Shown one piece after another: positions 44,034 through 53,983 of a stretch of 64,000 bases of DNA. The first letter of the stretch is position 1; every line of letters starts with the position of its first letter. Source of the stretch: Cyclobacterium sp. (GTDB taxonomy: Bacteria; Bacteroidota; Bacteroidia; Cytophagales; Cyclobacteriaceae); NCBI RefSeq assembly GCF_014762705.1, contig NZ_JABURL010000046.1, forward strand, positions 124,001 to 188,000, read 5' to 3'. The notes beneath the pieces were generated by a model that made no database searches, had not been told where the DNA came from, and saw only the letters and a program-made list of their open reading frames with translations. Made by a program: the position numbers and the translations under genes.

Positions 44034-45818
44034 ATGAAAACTGAAATGACAGTGGCGGGTTACCTAAAATCCCGTATGGAAGAGCTTGGAATAGCCTATA
44101 TGTTTGGTGTGGCAGGAAATTATACCGCACCATTGCTCGACACCATTATTGCCGATAAAGATTCTCCAATCAAAATAATCAATAACTCAAATGAGATTAC
44201 GGCAGGGTTTGCTGCCGATGGCTACGCGCGTGTCAAAGGAAAGCCGAGTGCCGTATATGTGACCTATAGCGTAGGTCCTTTCACCGCGCTCAATACTTTG
44301 GCAGGAAGCTTCGTAGAAAGAGTACCGATCTTGATGATCAATGGAGCGCCCACAAATAAAGAAGACAGTAATGAAAAAAATGTAGGACTACTGTATTCGC
44401 ATACTACCGGCTACGAATTTATTGACATTCACATGTTTAGACCTGTTACTGTGGCTGCTGAGCGCATCACCAATGCAGCCCAGGCACCCTATCAAATAGA
44501 CTCGGTACTAACTGCACTGCTTACTCATGGCCGACCAGTTTACATCGAAGTGACGGAAGACGTATGGCGTGCGACGTGTAAAGTACCCGAAGGATCATTG
44601 AGCTCTGGAAAAGGACGTATCGTGACTGTAAGTGAAGCAAGCAAAGCCATAGAAGCTGCCATGAAGTTGATCAGGAGCAGGCCAAAATCAATATTCTGGG
44701 CTGGAATTGAGTTGCAACGCCTGGGCTTGCAAGAAGAATTCCTTGAGCTTCTCGCAATAACCAACGATCAACATGCTCAGCCTAATGAGCGGATTCACTT
44801 TGTCACCTCAGCCCTGGGTAAATCATGTATCGCTGAAGATAATCCGTTTTTTGACGGCTGTGTTACGCTAACAAAAAATCAAATCAATGAATTAGTCGGC
44901 GATGACGGCGTGATCATCGGTATCGGTGCCTGGACCATTGGCAAGGACACGGAAAACCAAAATATCAGAAGTGACAGAACCATTATGGCAGCACACGATG
45001 GGGTGTTTGTAGGTTCAGAGTTTTTCCCTTTGGTGGATTTAAAAACGTTTATCTTAGGGCTTACTGAGGCATTTAAAACTGCGCATAAATTGAATTTGAA
45101 GGGCATCCATCCGGCACTAACGCGGCTGGCCCAAGTTGAGACGAGCGATAAGGGCATGGGCTATACACCGTTTTTCAAAGAATTGGAGCGCTACGTCAAA
45201 AAGGAGAAAGACACAGTCCTTGTAGTAGATGCCGGATTTCCTTTGATCGGGGCACAAGCTGTAACCATTCCTGAGAGAAACGGCTTTGTTGCCCAGGCTG
45301 CCTGGTTAGCGATAGGCTACTCCGTAGCGGCGGCTACAGGGGTAAAGTTTGCCGTACCCAACAAGCGCGTGATGGTAGCCGTGGGAGATGGTGCCTTTCA
45401 TGAGACTTGCCAGGCTGTAGCAGAACACCATGCTAACGGTCAAAATACGGTAGTATTCGTATTGGTTAATGGGATTTACGGTATCGAACAATACTTAGTT
45501 AACCCTAACCCATTTAGAAAGCCTCCAGTCGATTACTCCGACAAGTTGTTGGATACTAATTATCAGTATAACGAAATTCCAAGATGGAACTATAGTAAAA
45601 TACCCGATGCGATGGGTGGTATTGGCAGAAAAGCAAGTACTATCGATGAGCTTAGGACTGTACTGGAGGAGATCAGCCAAAAGCCCAATGAGAATTTTGT
45701 AGTTGAGGTCTGCATTCCATCCAAAGATACTCCTGAAGTCTTGTGGCCACTTCTGAAAGGCGCAATAGGAGAAGACGAAACAGAAAACCCCAATTGGCCA
45801 CCAAAATCTAAGTTTTAG
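44034..45818 (+). CDS. Thiamine-diphosphate 2-keto acid decarboxylase (PDC/IPDC type)
   Basis: A 594-residue ThDP enzyme of the pyruvate / indolepyruvate / phenylpyruvate decarboxylase group. Glu54 in NNSNEITAGFAADGYARV is the cofactor-activating Glu. The usual His-His pair of PDC is reduced to Ser-His (YSHTTG, His123). The ThDP/magnesium motif runs from GDGAFHETCQ to FVLVNGIYGIEQ. Start is the ATG at 44034, not the longer frame at 43989. With the oxidase just upstream, it likely converts the resulting 2-keto acid to an aldehyde. Confidence 0.88.
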   Translation: MKTEMTVAGYLKSRMEELGIAYMFGVAGNYTAPLLDTIIADKDSPIKIINNSNEITAGFAADGYARVKGKPSAVYVTYSVGPFTALNTLAGSFVERVPILMINGAPTNKEDSNEKNVGLLYSHTTGYEFIDIHMFRPVTVAAERITNAAQAPYQIDSVLTALLTHGRPVYIEVTEDVWRATCKVPEGSLSSGKGRIVTVSEASKAIEAAMKLIRSRPKSIFWAGIELQRLGLQEEFLELLAITNDQHAQPNERIHFVTSALGKSCIAEDNPFFDGCVTLTKNQINELVGDDGVIIGIGAWTIGKDTENQNIRSDRTIMAAHDGVFVGSEFFPLVDLKTFILGLTEAFKTAHKLNLKGIHPALTRLAQVETSDKGMGYTPFFKELERYVKKEKDTVLVVDAGFPLIGAQAVTIPERNGFVAQAAWLAIGYSVAAATGVKFAVPNKRVMVAVGDGAFHETCQAVAEHHANGQNTVVFVLVNGIYGIEQYLVNPNPFRKPPVDYSDKLLDTNYQYNEIPRWNYSKIPDAMGGIGRKASTIDELRTVLEEISQKPNENFVVEVCIPSKDTPEVLWPLLKGAIGEDETENPNWPPKSKF

Positions 45819-46270
45819 TTTCTGATCCTTTGATACTTGGAAGTCTCAGTCAAAAGGTTTAATCGGATTTATGCAATTGGATTCGCAGTGAATTTGTAAA
45901 TCGCCAATAATCAGCAAGGTTGACAGATAAGAAAATTGCTTGAGCAGTCTATTTTGATCACGCAATTTATTGGCAGCAATGAAAGCTAAAATAAATAAAA
46001 TCTAATTGAATCGGATAAGCAAATATCCAACTATCTGATTAAAAGCAATTTGCTGCTGTATTTTCAAATAAAAATCTTCTTTTCTATTAGAAATATCATT
46101 AAATTGAGATATTCTTTTTTTGGTTGAAACCGTGAAATCGAACACTGCCAAAACTTATACAAAAAACGAAGGTTATTTAACACGTAAGATTTCACCTGCA
46201 GGAAGGTAGTTGGCCTTGGCAACTAAAAGATGATTGCAAATGCAATAAATTTCAATTTGAAATTACGCAA
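45819..46270. other. Intergenic, nothing recognised
   Basis: AT-rich, with stops in all frames. Must contain the end of the oxidase operon and the protease promoter; no clear hairpin or promoter box was found. Confidence 0.4.
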
Positions 46271-47722
46271 ATGATGACACGAAATACCTATCCGTTTATC
46301 AGGTTTTGGATTTGTGCCATGGCCTTCCTGCTCAGCAGCAACTGCGACACCCCTCCGCCCGGTTGTCCGCACTGTTCTGATGATTTACAGCTCCCGTCCA
46401 TCTTGCCGGAAGAAGTCCCTTTCCGCGTGCTACAGGTGAAATGGAATGCCCTGAACGGAGCCCCTTCCATTGACGATCCTTCGCTGCTTTGCGAGGAGTC
46501 CTTTGGCGAGGTGCTGTTAAACCGGCACCTGAGGGCAGGCCTATGCAACTGGACACAGTGTAAGATCCTGCTGGGACCCGTTATCGGTTCGACCACTAAT
46601 TTCGGGTTGTTCGACGATCCGGACCTCTCTGTTGGCGAAGCAGGGGACGTCGTGGTAAACAATACCGCACTCACGCCGGAACTCGAAGAACTGGCCATCC
46701 TATGCGACAACCACTGGAATGCGCAGCCTACAGGAGCAACAGGTCTCGCTGTGCGGTCCTTTGTCAATGCTGATGGCACAGACAGTCCGATCAACGGTAT
46801 TGCTTTTGCCAATTCCGGCACCCGGCCTTTTTTCGCAATCGGAGATCTTGAATTTTTTCCTAACGCACTTGGAGACGTTCACAGAAATACGGAGCGGGTA
46901 CTGGCCCACGAACTGGGACACGTTCTCGGCCTCTGCCATGCAAATGGAGATGATGGGGTAGCTTGCAACAGCGGCTTTCTCGATTTTAACGATTTTGGCA
47001 ACCTGATGTCCGGTGCCGGTAGTTCGGCCTCGAGTCGGACACTGGAAGGTGAGCAATGCGATATTGCGCGCACCCGATATGCCAACCTTTTCTTTCCGCT
47101 AGCCGATATGCAAAACCGCATCGTATCCCTGTTAGACGAAGGGGGAGAACGCTTTGCCGCAGCCGATAAATCCGTTGACCTGTACAAAACAATGGTGTTC
47201 AACAGGCTGTCTGAAGCGGGCGCGTTGACCGTTCTTATCGGAACGAATGGGCTGTTTACCGAGCGCAAAAACGACTATTGGGTGCTGCTGGACCTGGACA
47301 ATAACGTGCAAACCGGACTGCACGGTGGGCGGATCATCCCCGGCAGCGACCAGCAAGGCGTGGACCTGGCCCTGCAGGTAGAGGTAGGCGATAGCGGCAA
47401 GCGCAGCAACACCTCCCTGTACAAAGCTGAGGGAAGCGGGTTCCAGCCGCATTCCCATCCACGGGAATGGGTAAGAACAGGGCTATTCACCAGTGAAATG
47501 TTCGTTTCTTCGGAGAAAGAATGCACCGGCACTCCGGTTTTTCAGGAAATAGAGATCAACCTTTCTCGGGAAGCATTGGTGAGGTTTAGTGATACCGGGC
47601 AAGTTGATCTTTCTTTTGCCAATGGTCTGAAGTTACAGACCATCTCAGTCGGAACCGCAGCAAACGGTGAAAAAGTGATGGATAAATCCCCCGAGCGGCC
47701 GCAGACGATTTTCTTGCAATAG
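46271..47722 (+). CDS. Matrixin-like zinc metalloprotease, exported
   Basis: A 483-residue exported protein; the N-terminal hydrophobic stretch ends in SSNC, a possible but imperfect lipobox. The metzincin motif HELGHVLGLCH at 213-223 gives three zinc-binding His and the catalytic Glu214, and a Met-turn follows in FGNLMSG. The N-terminal half contains many Cys. The C-terminal half has beta-rich segments (DYWVLLDLDNNVQTGL) typical of adhesive or calcium-binding modules. Probably a surface or secreted protease; substrate unknown. Its base composition is more GC-rich than its neighbours. Confidence 0.85.
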   Translation: MMTRNTYPFIRFWICAMAFLLSSNCDTPPPGCPHCSDDLQLPSILPEEVPFRVLQVKWNALNGAPSIDDPSLLCEESFGEVLLNRHLRAGLCNWTQCKILLGPVIGSTTNFGLFDDPDLSVGEAGDVVVNNTALTPELEELAILCDNHWNAQPTGATGLAVRSFVNADGTDSPINGIAFANSGTRPFFAIGDLEFFPNALGDVHRNTERVLAHELGHVLGLCHANGDDGVACNSGFLDFNDFGNLMSGAGSSASSRTLEGEQCDIARTRYANLFFPLADMQNRIVSLLDEGGERFAAADKSVDLYKTMVFNRLSEAGALTVLIGTNGLFTERKNDYWVLLDLDNNVQTGLHGGRIIPGSDQQGVDLALQVEVGDSGKRSNTSLYKAEGSGFQPHSHPREWVRTGLFTSEMFVSSEKECTGTPVFQEIEINLSREALVRFSDTGQVDLSFANGLKLQTISVGTAANGEKVMDKSPERPQTIFLQ

Positions 47723-48144
47723 CTGTAAAACTTCGGAGATGCGAGGATGCCTGGCTCCTTTACCTGGGTTCCTTTGCCATTTTCAAAATGTGACATGATA
47801 TTTATTGCTTTAAGGTGTGGAATTTAATTATGCCTAAGCATTTGGGAGCTGCAGGACACAAAAGCCGAGGGCAGGGCAACAAAATTATGGAAGGCTTCTT
47901 GTAGAGCGCCCATTTTTTTTGAACGGGCTTAGCAGATCCTTGGCGGGTAAATGACTGCTCCTCGCTTTGCCTGAATCATAGTTCAAAACCGGGGTTTGTT
48001 CTCCATATTGAATTAACACTGATGACAAGAAATCGAGCATGTCGGAGGCGACACACAGAGGAATGATTATCATTGCGAGATTCTCCCGATTTAAGATCGG
48101 GACAGGCTATGTGGCCATTAAAATCAATTATAAATACATGAAAT
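47723..48144. other. Intergenic gap with a type B palindromic repeat
   Basis: No gene is supported. At 48083-48107, TCCCGAT and ATCGGGA form a stem and are followed by CAGGCT, as in the copy inside RHS tip 4. Confidence 0.5.
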
Positions 48145-48786
48145 TCACTTAATCTTTTTTATGGGTAAGCTTTCTGCTCTCCAAAAAAGAATTTTTTGGA
48201 AATAACCCAGTTTTCGAATATTAACATTCCTATAGGGATAAATTCTGTTCCTGGAAATATTGTTGAAAATTAATGCCACAATAAAAAGTATGACCACTCC
48301 GGACAATACTGGATAAATCACATAGAAAAAGCTCATTTCTTTAATTTCCGTTGACCCTATATTTGCTATCAAGGCTATTGCTCCTCCCGGGGGATGTAAT
48401 GTTTTGGTGTATTGCATGGCCAAAATGGATAGAGAAACTGCTAAGGCAGGGGACAACCAAAGGAAATCACTTGGATTAAATAACTTGTAAATGGATACCC
48501 CTATATTTGCAGAGATAAGGCTTCCAAAAATCATGTTTCTGGGCTGGGCAAGGGGACTATTGGTCGCTCCAAACAGCAGTACAGAAGTTGCACCAAAGGC
48601 ACCGATTAGAAATAACAAATCCTGACTATCACCATTTTTGAACAAGATTTGTAATAGACCAATAACACTTAGCGCAAGCAATGATCCAAAAAAGGCCCAT
48701 AGATTATCTATTGGGTTATGGCTGGTCTCTTTGTAAATAATATAACGTGCTTTTCGTAATCTTTTTTTAATTTTCTTTGAAGACAT
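48145..48786 (-). CDS. HPP-family integral membrane protein
   Basis: A 213-residue protein with about five transmembrane helices and the signature TKTLHPPGGAIALIANIGS that names the HPP family. Some plant and cyanobacterial members transport nitrite; function in Bacteroidota is not known. The N-terminus is basic (KKIKKRLRKARYII). It stands alone on the minus strand. Confidence 0.9.
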   Translation of the reverse strand: MSSKKIKKRLRKARYIIYKETSHNPIDNLWAFFGSLLALSVIGLLQILFKNGDSQDLLFLIGAFGATSVLLFGATNSPLAQPRNMIFGSLISANIGVSIYKLFNPSDFLWLSPALAVSLSILAMQYTKTLHPPGGAIALIANIGSTEIKEMSFFYVIYPVLSGVVILFIVALIFNNISRNRIYPYRNVNIRKLGYFQKILFWRAESLPIKKIK

Positions 48787-49233
48787 ATGTAGGATTTATT
48801 GGCATGCAAAATTAAAAAAATCAGAAGAAACTCCGCTCCTCATCTGAAATGAAGTCAGGATTGGGAGAGCAAACGGCGCTCATCACCGTACAAGTGATAG
48901 ATATTCCCTTGAAAAACAACAAAAATATACGGGAAAATACCTGGAAAAACTTCGCGATTTATTTTATTAAAATTAAAGACAGTGGGGAAAAACCGGTCAC
49001 TGTTGCCTTTGCAGGATTAAATTTCTAGAAATAGAAAAATATGAAAATCGTTTTCATGTATTTATTAAGCATTTTTATAGTTTTAAAATATTTTTACCTA
49101 TCTTTACAGTCTAATAATTGTTACGTATTATTTGTGCAATTTTGGAAAATATTCATCTTTGGGATCTTGTACTAATTAAAAGGTCTTTTTTCAATACGGC
49201 TTAATTTTTTATAAACTTTTAAATAAAAAAACA
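48787..49233. other. Intergenic, promoter-like sequence for the lipoprotein gene
   Basis: No gene is seen. TATCTTTA near 49096 is a near match to TAnnTTTG and could drive the 49234 gene; the -33 box is unclear. Confidence 0.35.
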
Positions 49234-51084
49234 GTGATGGTCAATTTTAAAACTCTTTTTCTATTTTTAATAGTTTCAGTTTTTATTTCCTGTAGTATCG
49301 ATTCGGATTTACCTGATAATCAACTAGGTGCCTTTTCAATAAGTTTTGAGCCACCTGCAACTTTAGAAAATGCACGGGTTAAGGGGAATACCCTCAATAA
49401 GGTCACGCACCTTGTCATTACGATAAAACATATGGATGGGCGGGACACGGAATATTCATTAACTAAGATAGCGGTTAATCTGGTTGAGGGAGCTTTCCTG
49501 AGTGAGGAAATTCTTTTACCTCTTGGGACCTATCAAATCACCACGTTATACTTAGTGGATAGTGAGGACAATATTTTGTTTGCTAGTCCTCATAATGATG
49601 CACCACTGGCCCAGAATGTGGAAACTTCCCTGCCCATCACTGATATATCCGTCAGCGATTCGACCGAAATAATAAATGGAGAGGTTATTTCTACCGACGG
49701 CCATGGTCCAGATGATTTTGGTATGGATTCCTTTAAAGGGAAATTTAAAGAAGTATTTTATTTTTATGTGGCAATTTTAGGTGAAAATAATGGTGAGACC
49801 TATTTACCCGGGCAAATTGAAGTAGTTAATGGAAAATATTCCCATCAGCAGGAAATTGATTCCCTCAACCAAAAAGTCAATTTAGAACCAGGACATGACC
49901 AGTATACCGTTAAAATCGAAAGCGATAACTACCATCCATTTGAAGATACATTTTCTTACGACAGCCTATCGTCCTATGTTTCTACCCCTCTAATAATAGA
50001 ACTGGAATTGCTGGACCCATGTGTGGGGGGAACTTATGTGGGCGATGTAGTCCTGAATACTCAGGAAGAAGTGGATAATTTTGGTAGCAAATGTTATAAA
50101 AAAATCGAAGGGCACTTGAAAATAGGTGCATATCTCATAGAGAACCTTACATCTATCACAAATTTGGAGTCTCTGGATTCATTGGTAGAAGTAACAGGAA
50201 GCCTCAAAATTGAATTTAACAAATCATTAAAGTCATTAAAAGGACTTAACAATTTAAGTTCAGTTGGAGGAATTTTAACAATTTCTGGAAATGAAATCCT
50301 TGAATCGTTATCTGAGTTAAAAATCACCAAGGCAAAATTACTGGCAATTAATAATAATAACGCCCTGACAAATTTTGATGGGTTGCAAGGATTACGTTCT
50401 TTGTATTCCGCTGAGGTTCGTGGCAATCAAAATTTAATGAATTTTAAAGGGTTGGAAAACTTAAAAATTGTAGAATCCTCCTTAAACATAACAAAAAATA
50501 AAAACCTTATTTCATTTGAAGGTCTGGCAAATCTGGAGGAATTAGGAGGATTAAATCTTATGAACAATAATTCATTAGTTTCGCTATCCGGCTTCGAAAA
50601 CTCCATTTCTTCATTAAATCACCTTTATTTACTAGGTAATTCTTCGCTAAGTGACTTAAAAGGTATGCTATCCGAGGACGGTACAATAAATAATACGGTT
50701 AGAATTGACAATAACCCCTCATTGGAAAGCCTGGCAGGCTTAAGATTCCATCATGACATTACTTTTAACTTCGAATTAACAGACAATTCCAGCTTAACCG
50801 ATATTTCTGCTATGAGCGATATCAATACGATAGGAAGAGATTTAATCATTTCAAACAACGAAAAGCTTTCCAACTTAACCGGTCTGGAAAACCTGTTTTC
50901 TGTAGGTAATTTATATGGTTCAGAAAGTGATTATATATTAACCATTGTAAACAATGAATCCCTCACCAATTTTTGTCCACTATCTTATCTTTTCCAAAAC
51001 GGCATCCTTTATAAGCAGAATATTAAGTTAAACGGGTATAATCCAACCGTTTTACAAATGAAGGAAAATGAATGCTCCCCTTAA
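49234..51084 (+). CDS. Large lipoprotein with receptor-L / leucine-rich-like repeats
   Basis: A 616-residue protein beginning with a lipoprotein signal (LFLFLIVSVFISC). Residues about 35-260 form a beta-rich domain seen in Bacteroidota surface lipoproteins (ILLPLGTYQITTLYLVDSED). From about 265 to the end there are irregular repeats of 22-25 residues with leucine and asparagine at regular places: LTSITNLESLDSLVEVTG, LKSLKGLNNLSSVGG, LTNFDGLQGLRSLYS, LISFEGLANLEELGG. This is the pattern of receptor-L / leucine-rich solenoids. Probably a cell-surface binding protein; ligand unknown. It may be a fast-evolving paralogue family. Confidence 0.8.
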   Translation: MMVNFKTLFLFLIVSVFISCSIDSDLPDNQLGAFSISFEPPATLENARVKGNTLNKVTHLVITIKHMDGRDTEYSLTKIAVNLVEGAFLSEEILLPLGTYQITTLYLVDSEDNILFASPHNDAPLAQNVETSLPITDISVSDSTEIINGEVISTDGHGPDDFGMDSFKGKFKEVFYFYVAILGENNGETYLPGQIEVVNGKYSHQQEIDSLNQKVNLEPGHDQYTVKIESDNYHPFEDTFSYDSLSSYVSTPLIIELELLDPCVGGTYVGDVVLNTQEEVDNFGSKCYKKIEGHLKIGAYLIENLTSITNLESLDSLVEVTGSLKIEFNKSLKSLKGLNNLSSVGGILTISGNEILESLSELKITKAKLLAINNNNALTNFDGLQGLRSLYSAEVRGNQNLMNFKGLENLKIVESSLNITKNKNLISFEGLANLEELGGLNLMNNNSLVSLSGFENSISSLNHLYLLGNSSLSDLKGMLSEDGTINNTVRIDNNPSLESLAGLRFHHDITFNFELTDNSSLTDISAMSDINTIGRDLIISNNEKLSNLTGLENLFSVGNLYGSESDYILTIVNNESLTNFCPLSYLFQNGILYKQNIKLNGYNPTVLQMKENECSP

Positions 51085-51286
51085 TTTTCCCAATTAGTCC
51101 CCTGAAAGGTAAACCAGGGCAAGGTGTCCGCTGGTCTTATCTTGCATGAATTCAATAAATGCTACTATTCCAGGTTTTGGCTGACTTAAGGATTCCTGTT
51201 TTCTGTGGTTGTTTCCGATTTCCGGATCTTGAAAAGCTTAGGGACCTTTTAATTATATTCCTATTTAGTCGGAGGATGGTGATTTT

Positions 51287-51433
51287 TCAACCATTACTTA
51301 TGGTAAGCTCCTCAAATGAAATTTCAATTGCCTCCACCGCTATTTCATCGGCATCTGATTTCAAATCAGCAGTAGTCATTTTGACAGTAAAGGCATTGTC
51401 AAGGTCCTTTAAAAAGTTTGTTGATCCATTCAT
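51287..51433 (-). pseudogene. C-terminal fragment of a contractile-injection tube protein gene
   Basis: On the minus strand, 48 codons ending DLDNAFTVKMTTADLKSDAD and EIAVEAIEISFEELTISNG closely match the end of the tube protein at 53244-53706 (TLDKAFPVKMTTSDLKSDAD, EIAVEAIEFYHEGFTVSNN). The rest of the gene is missing: upstream in the same strand another frame reads EKLRSIDVIYSAGELE. This is a truncated paralogue, a trace of a lost tail-like operon. Confidence 0.75.
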
Positions 51434-51535
51434 TCCAGTTCCCCGGCGCTATAAATCACATCAATGGACCGCAATTTTTCGATTTTGTCCAGTTTATTTT
51501 TACAGAAAACCCTTCTGGCTCATCCGAAAAGTCAA

Positions 51536-52897
51536 TTAAAAAAGAAGAACCCTGAATTCAGTCCAAGCCCCTACCTTACTTTTTACGCTGATACTACCTC
51601 CCTGAGATGCCAATTGGGTTTTTACAAGGTAAAGACCTACTCCCCTGCCCTCAGCATGTCCATGAAAAGTATTGTTTAAACCAAATAATTTCTCACCGTA
51701 TTTCTCCAAATCAATTCCCTGGCCATTATCTCTGACCTTTAAACCAATACTTCCCCCTGAAATAAAAGTTTCAAAATGGATTCGGGGAACCCTGTCACTG
51801 GCTTTATATTTAATGGCATTGGAGAGTAAGTTAAGCATGATGCTTTCCAAATAGGACCGGTTGTATTCCACCTTTTTTACTTCCGTAAAATCACGGGTAA
51901 CCAGGGCACCACTCATTAATATATCAGCAGAAAATGTTTCTATTGTTTTTTGAAAAATTTCTTCAAAATTCAGCCATTCACGCTCAATAGCATTTTCCTC
52001 CTGGATCTTTAATGCCTCCATAAGTTCATTCAAAGTCTCCGTCAAGTGTCGTGTTACCCTTTCTATATGGCCAAAAAACATGTCCTTTTCTGAAGGTTCT
52101 TCAGCTTCCTGATACAGCTGAAGCAAGGAATTGAGGTTATTCACCGGAGATCTCAAATTATGGGAAGTAAGGTGTGAGAAATTCAAAAGTCTTGCATTGT
52201 GGCTTTGCAATTGGTTGGTCAACGCCTGCAGTTCGGCTTTTTTTTGCTCAATCTCATTCAGGTGCAACCTGATCTTTTTTCGGTCCTGTATAAAAATAAA
52301 AATCACAAAAAATACAAGCCCCAGATAAATGAGCGTTCCCAGGACAATAATGTAAACCGTTTTTTGGGCATTTGTTTCAGACAACTTGATCCTTTCATCA
52401 AGCAAAACTGCCAACCTGTCTTTAATGTTTTGAGTGAGGTTGGGGATGTCCCGGACTATCAACTCCTGATCATCATTTTCAGAATAAAAAGCCTGGGCAT
52501 CCTGGAAACCCTTTTCTTTTCTCAATTTAATTATTACCTCGCCAAAGGTCTCATTCCTGGTACTCAATGCCCTGGTCAATGCATCAAGATAGGCGGAAGA
52601 AAGACTATCTACTAAAGTATTTTCAAGAAAATCAATGCTGGAATCAATCCGGGATTTGGTGGACTCCCTGTGCCTCAATTCCATGGAATCCCCGGTGATG
52701 ACATAGGACCTTACCGAGATAGATAAATCCTTATAATCCGAATTGATCTGTTCCAATTCATAAATTATCCTGTTGGTACTACTGATAGCATCCTGTGTGG
52801 CCTTCATGTTTTTTACATTTCCTATGGTTAGGATACCAACAGCCGTAACCAAAATGAAAAACAAACTAAAGAAGGCAATAGCTCTGCGTAGGGGCAA
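51536..52897 (-). CDS. CHASE3-domain sensor histidine kinase
   Basis: A 453-residue membrane kinase. A first helix at 8-25, an extracytoplasmic CHASE3-like helical sensor region (about 30-175), a second helix at 181-203, a coiled segment, then the HisKA-type H-box FSHLTSHNLRSPVNNL with phospho-acceptor His246, and a HATPase domain with NLLSNAIKYKA (N-box) and VRDNGQGIDL (G1). It ends GGSISVKSKVGAWTEFRVLL. No response regulator is adjacent, so the partner is elsewhere. Stimulus unknown. Confidence 0.92.
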   Translation of the reverse strand: MPLRRAIAFFSLFFILVTAVGILTIGNVKNMKATQDAISSTNRIIYELEQINSDYKDLSISVRSYVITGDSMELRHRESTKSRIDSSIDFLENTLVDSLSSAYLDALTRALSTRNETFGEVIIKLRKEKGFQDAQAFYSENDDQELIVRDIPNLTQNIKDRLAVLLDERIKLSETNAQKTVYIIVLGTLIYLGLVFFVIFIFIQDRKKIRLHLNEIEQKKAELQALTNQLQSHNARLLNFSHLTSHNLRSPVNNLNSLLQLYQEAEEPSEKDMFFGHIERVTRHLTETLNELMEALKIQEENAIEREWLNFEEIFQKTIETFSADILMSGALVTRDFTEVKKVEYNRSYLESIMLNLLSNAIKYKASDRVPRIHFETFISGGSIGLKVRDNGQGIDLEKYGEKLFGLNNTFHGHAEGRGVGLYLVKTQLASQGGSISVKSKVGAWTEFRVLLF

Positions 52898-53243
52898 TGT
52901 GGGTCATTTTTTAATAAAACGAAATTATCTCAAAAACCATGCTACTAATCGATCCAGGCTTGGGTTATTTTGGCAATTGAGGGGAATTTAAAAAAGGAGA
53001 AAGCTGGGGCACATAACTTTGGGTACGCTCTCCCTTGCCTATGTAAGTTTATCCGCTACGGTAGGTATATATCTTATCTCTTTATATTTTGGTTTTCAAA
53101 GTCCATAAATCTCCTCGCCGCAAGTAGGGATAGCCTAGTAATTCTTTCTTGGAATGTACAAATGATAATCCTCCCACTGCTAACCCAAAGCAAAATGAAA
53201 GGTTAAAATTGGAACAAAACCTTAAGAACCTCCGGTATTTTTC
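52898..53243. other. Intergenic, nothing recognised
   Basis: Stops in all frames; no hairpin or promoter was clearly seen. It lies between the histidine kinase and the tube protein gene. Confidence 0.4.
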
Positions 53244-53706
53244 TTAATTATTGCTTACGGTAAATCCCTCATGGTAAAATTCAATTGCCTCCACCGCTAT
53301 TTCATCGGCATCTGATTTCAAATCAGAAGTAGTCATTTTGACAGGGAAAGCCTTGTCAAGGGTCCATGTCATCGTTGGAATACCATTCCCATCACAAAGT
53401 TTGATGATTAGGGTTCTGCGTTCAATGGTATTCATCTCGATCTTTTTGAACCAATCCCAAAATAGGTGGTCACTCTTAAAAATGCCCTTCTTTAAAGTCA
53501 CACAGCCATACTTGATCATTCCTGGCATTTTGATAGGGGAAAATACCGGATTATTGCCATGTCTGTATTCCATTCGTTGTGGTTCTGTATCCAAACCGCT
53601 CACCTCCTGAAAGGGAACGGCTGCTCCGGTTCCAAAGTCTACTTCGAAGAAAAACAGGGGCAAACTTTTCCTGTATCATCCCACGGGGCATATACTCCTT
53701 GCTCAT
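53244..53706 (-). pseudogene. Phage tail tube / contractile injection tube protein (gp19 family), frameshifted
   Basis: A T4 gp19-like tube protein as used in phage-like contractile injection systems. The unbroken frame 53244-53663 reads FFEVDFGTGAAVPFQEVSGL, EYRHGNNPVFSPIKMPGM, LFWDWFKKI and ends EFYHEGFTVSNN, all characteristic. Its only start would be a TTG. The expected beginning lies in another frame: ATG at 53706 gives MSKEYMPRGMIQEKFAPVF, which leads to FFEVDFG if one base is added in the T-run near 53650. So a one-base deletion, or a sequencing error, breaks the gene. No sheath, baseplate or ATPase genes are nearby. Confidence 0.8.
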
Positions 53707-53983
53707 TTGTTGATTGGGTTCAAGCGTATATGCTGATCATTTCCTGAACATTGTTGCCTATCCTTCCTACCTGCGCTATCCGGACACCGTCGCCCGGATT
53801 ACTGGCATTGGCACAGCCTTTTTTTTACCGATTCATTCGATTAAAGCAAGTAATTGACTACATTAAACAAATGAAATCCCGTATGGCACAAGTGACCTTA
53901 GGAGGCATGATGTAAAACCTGCGGGATGCTTCCCAAAATGAACCGGGCTGGGCGTAAGTCCGCCAAAATACAACGACAAGCAA

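Noticed and set aside
47885..48073. Minus-strand 62-codon frame in the gap
   Set aside because: Short, overlaps the type B palindromic repeat region, and has no recognisable features.
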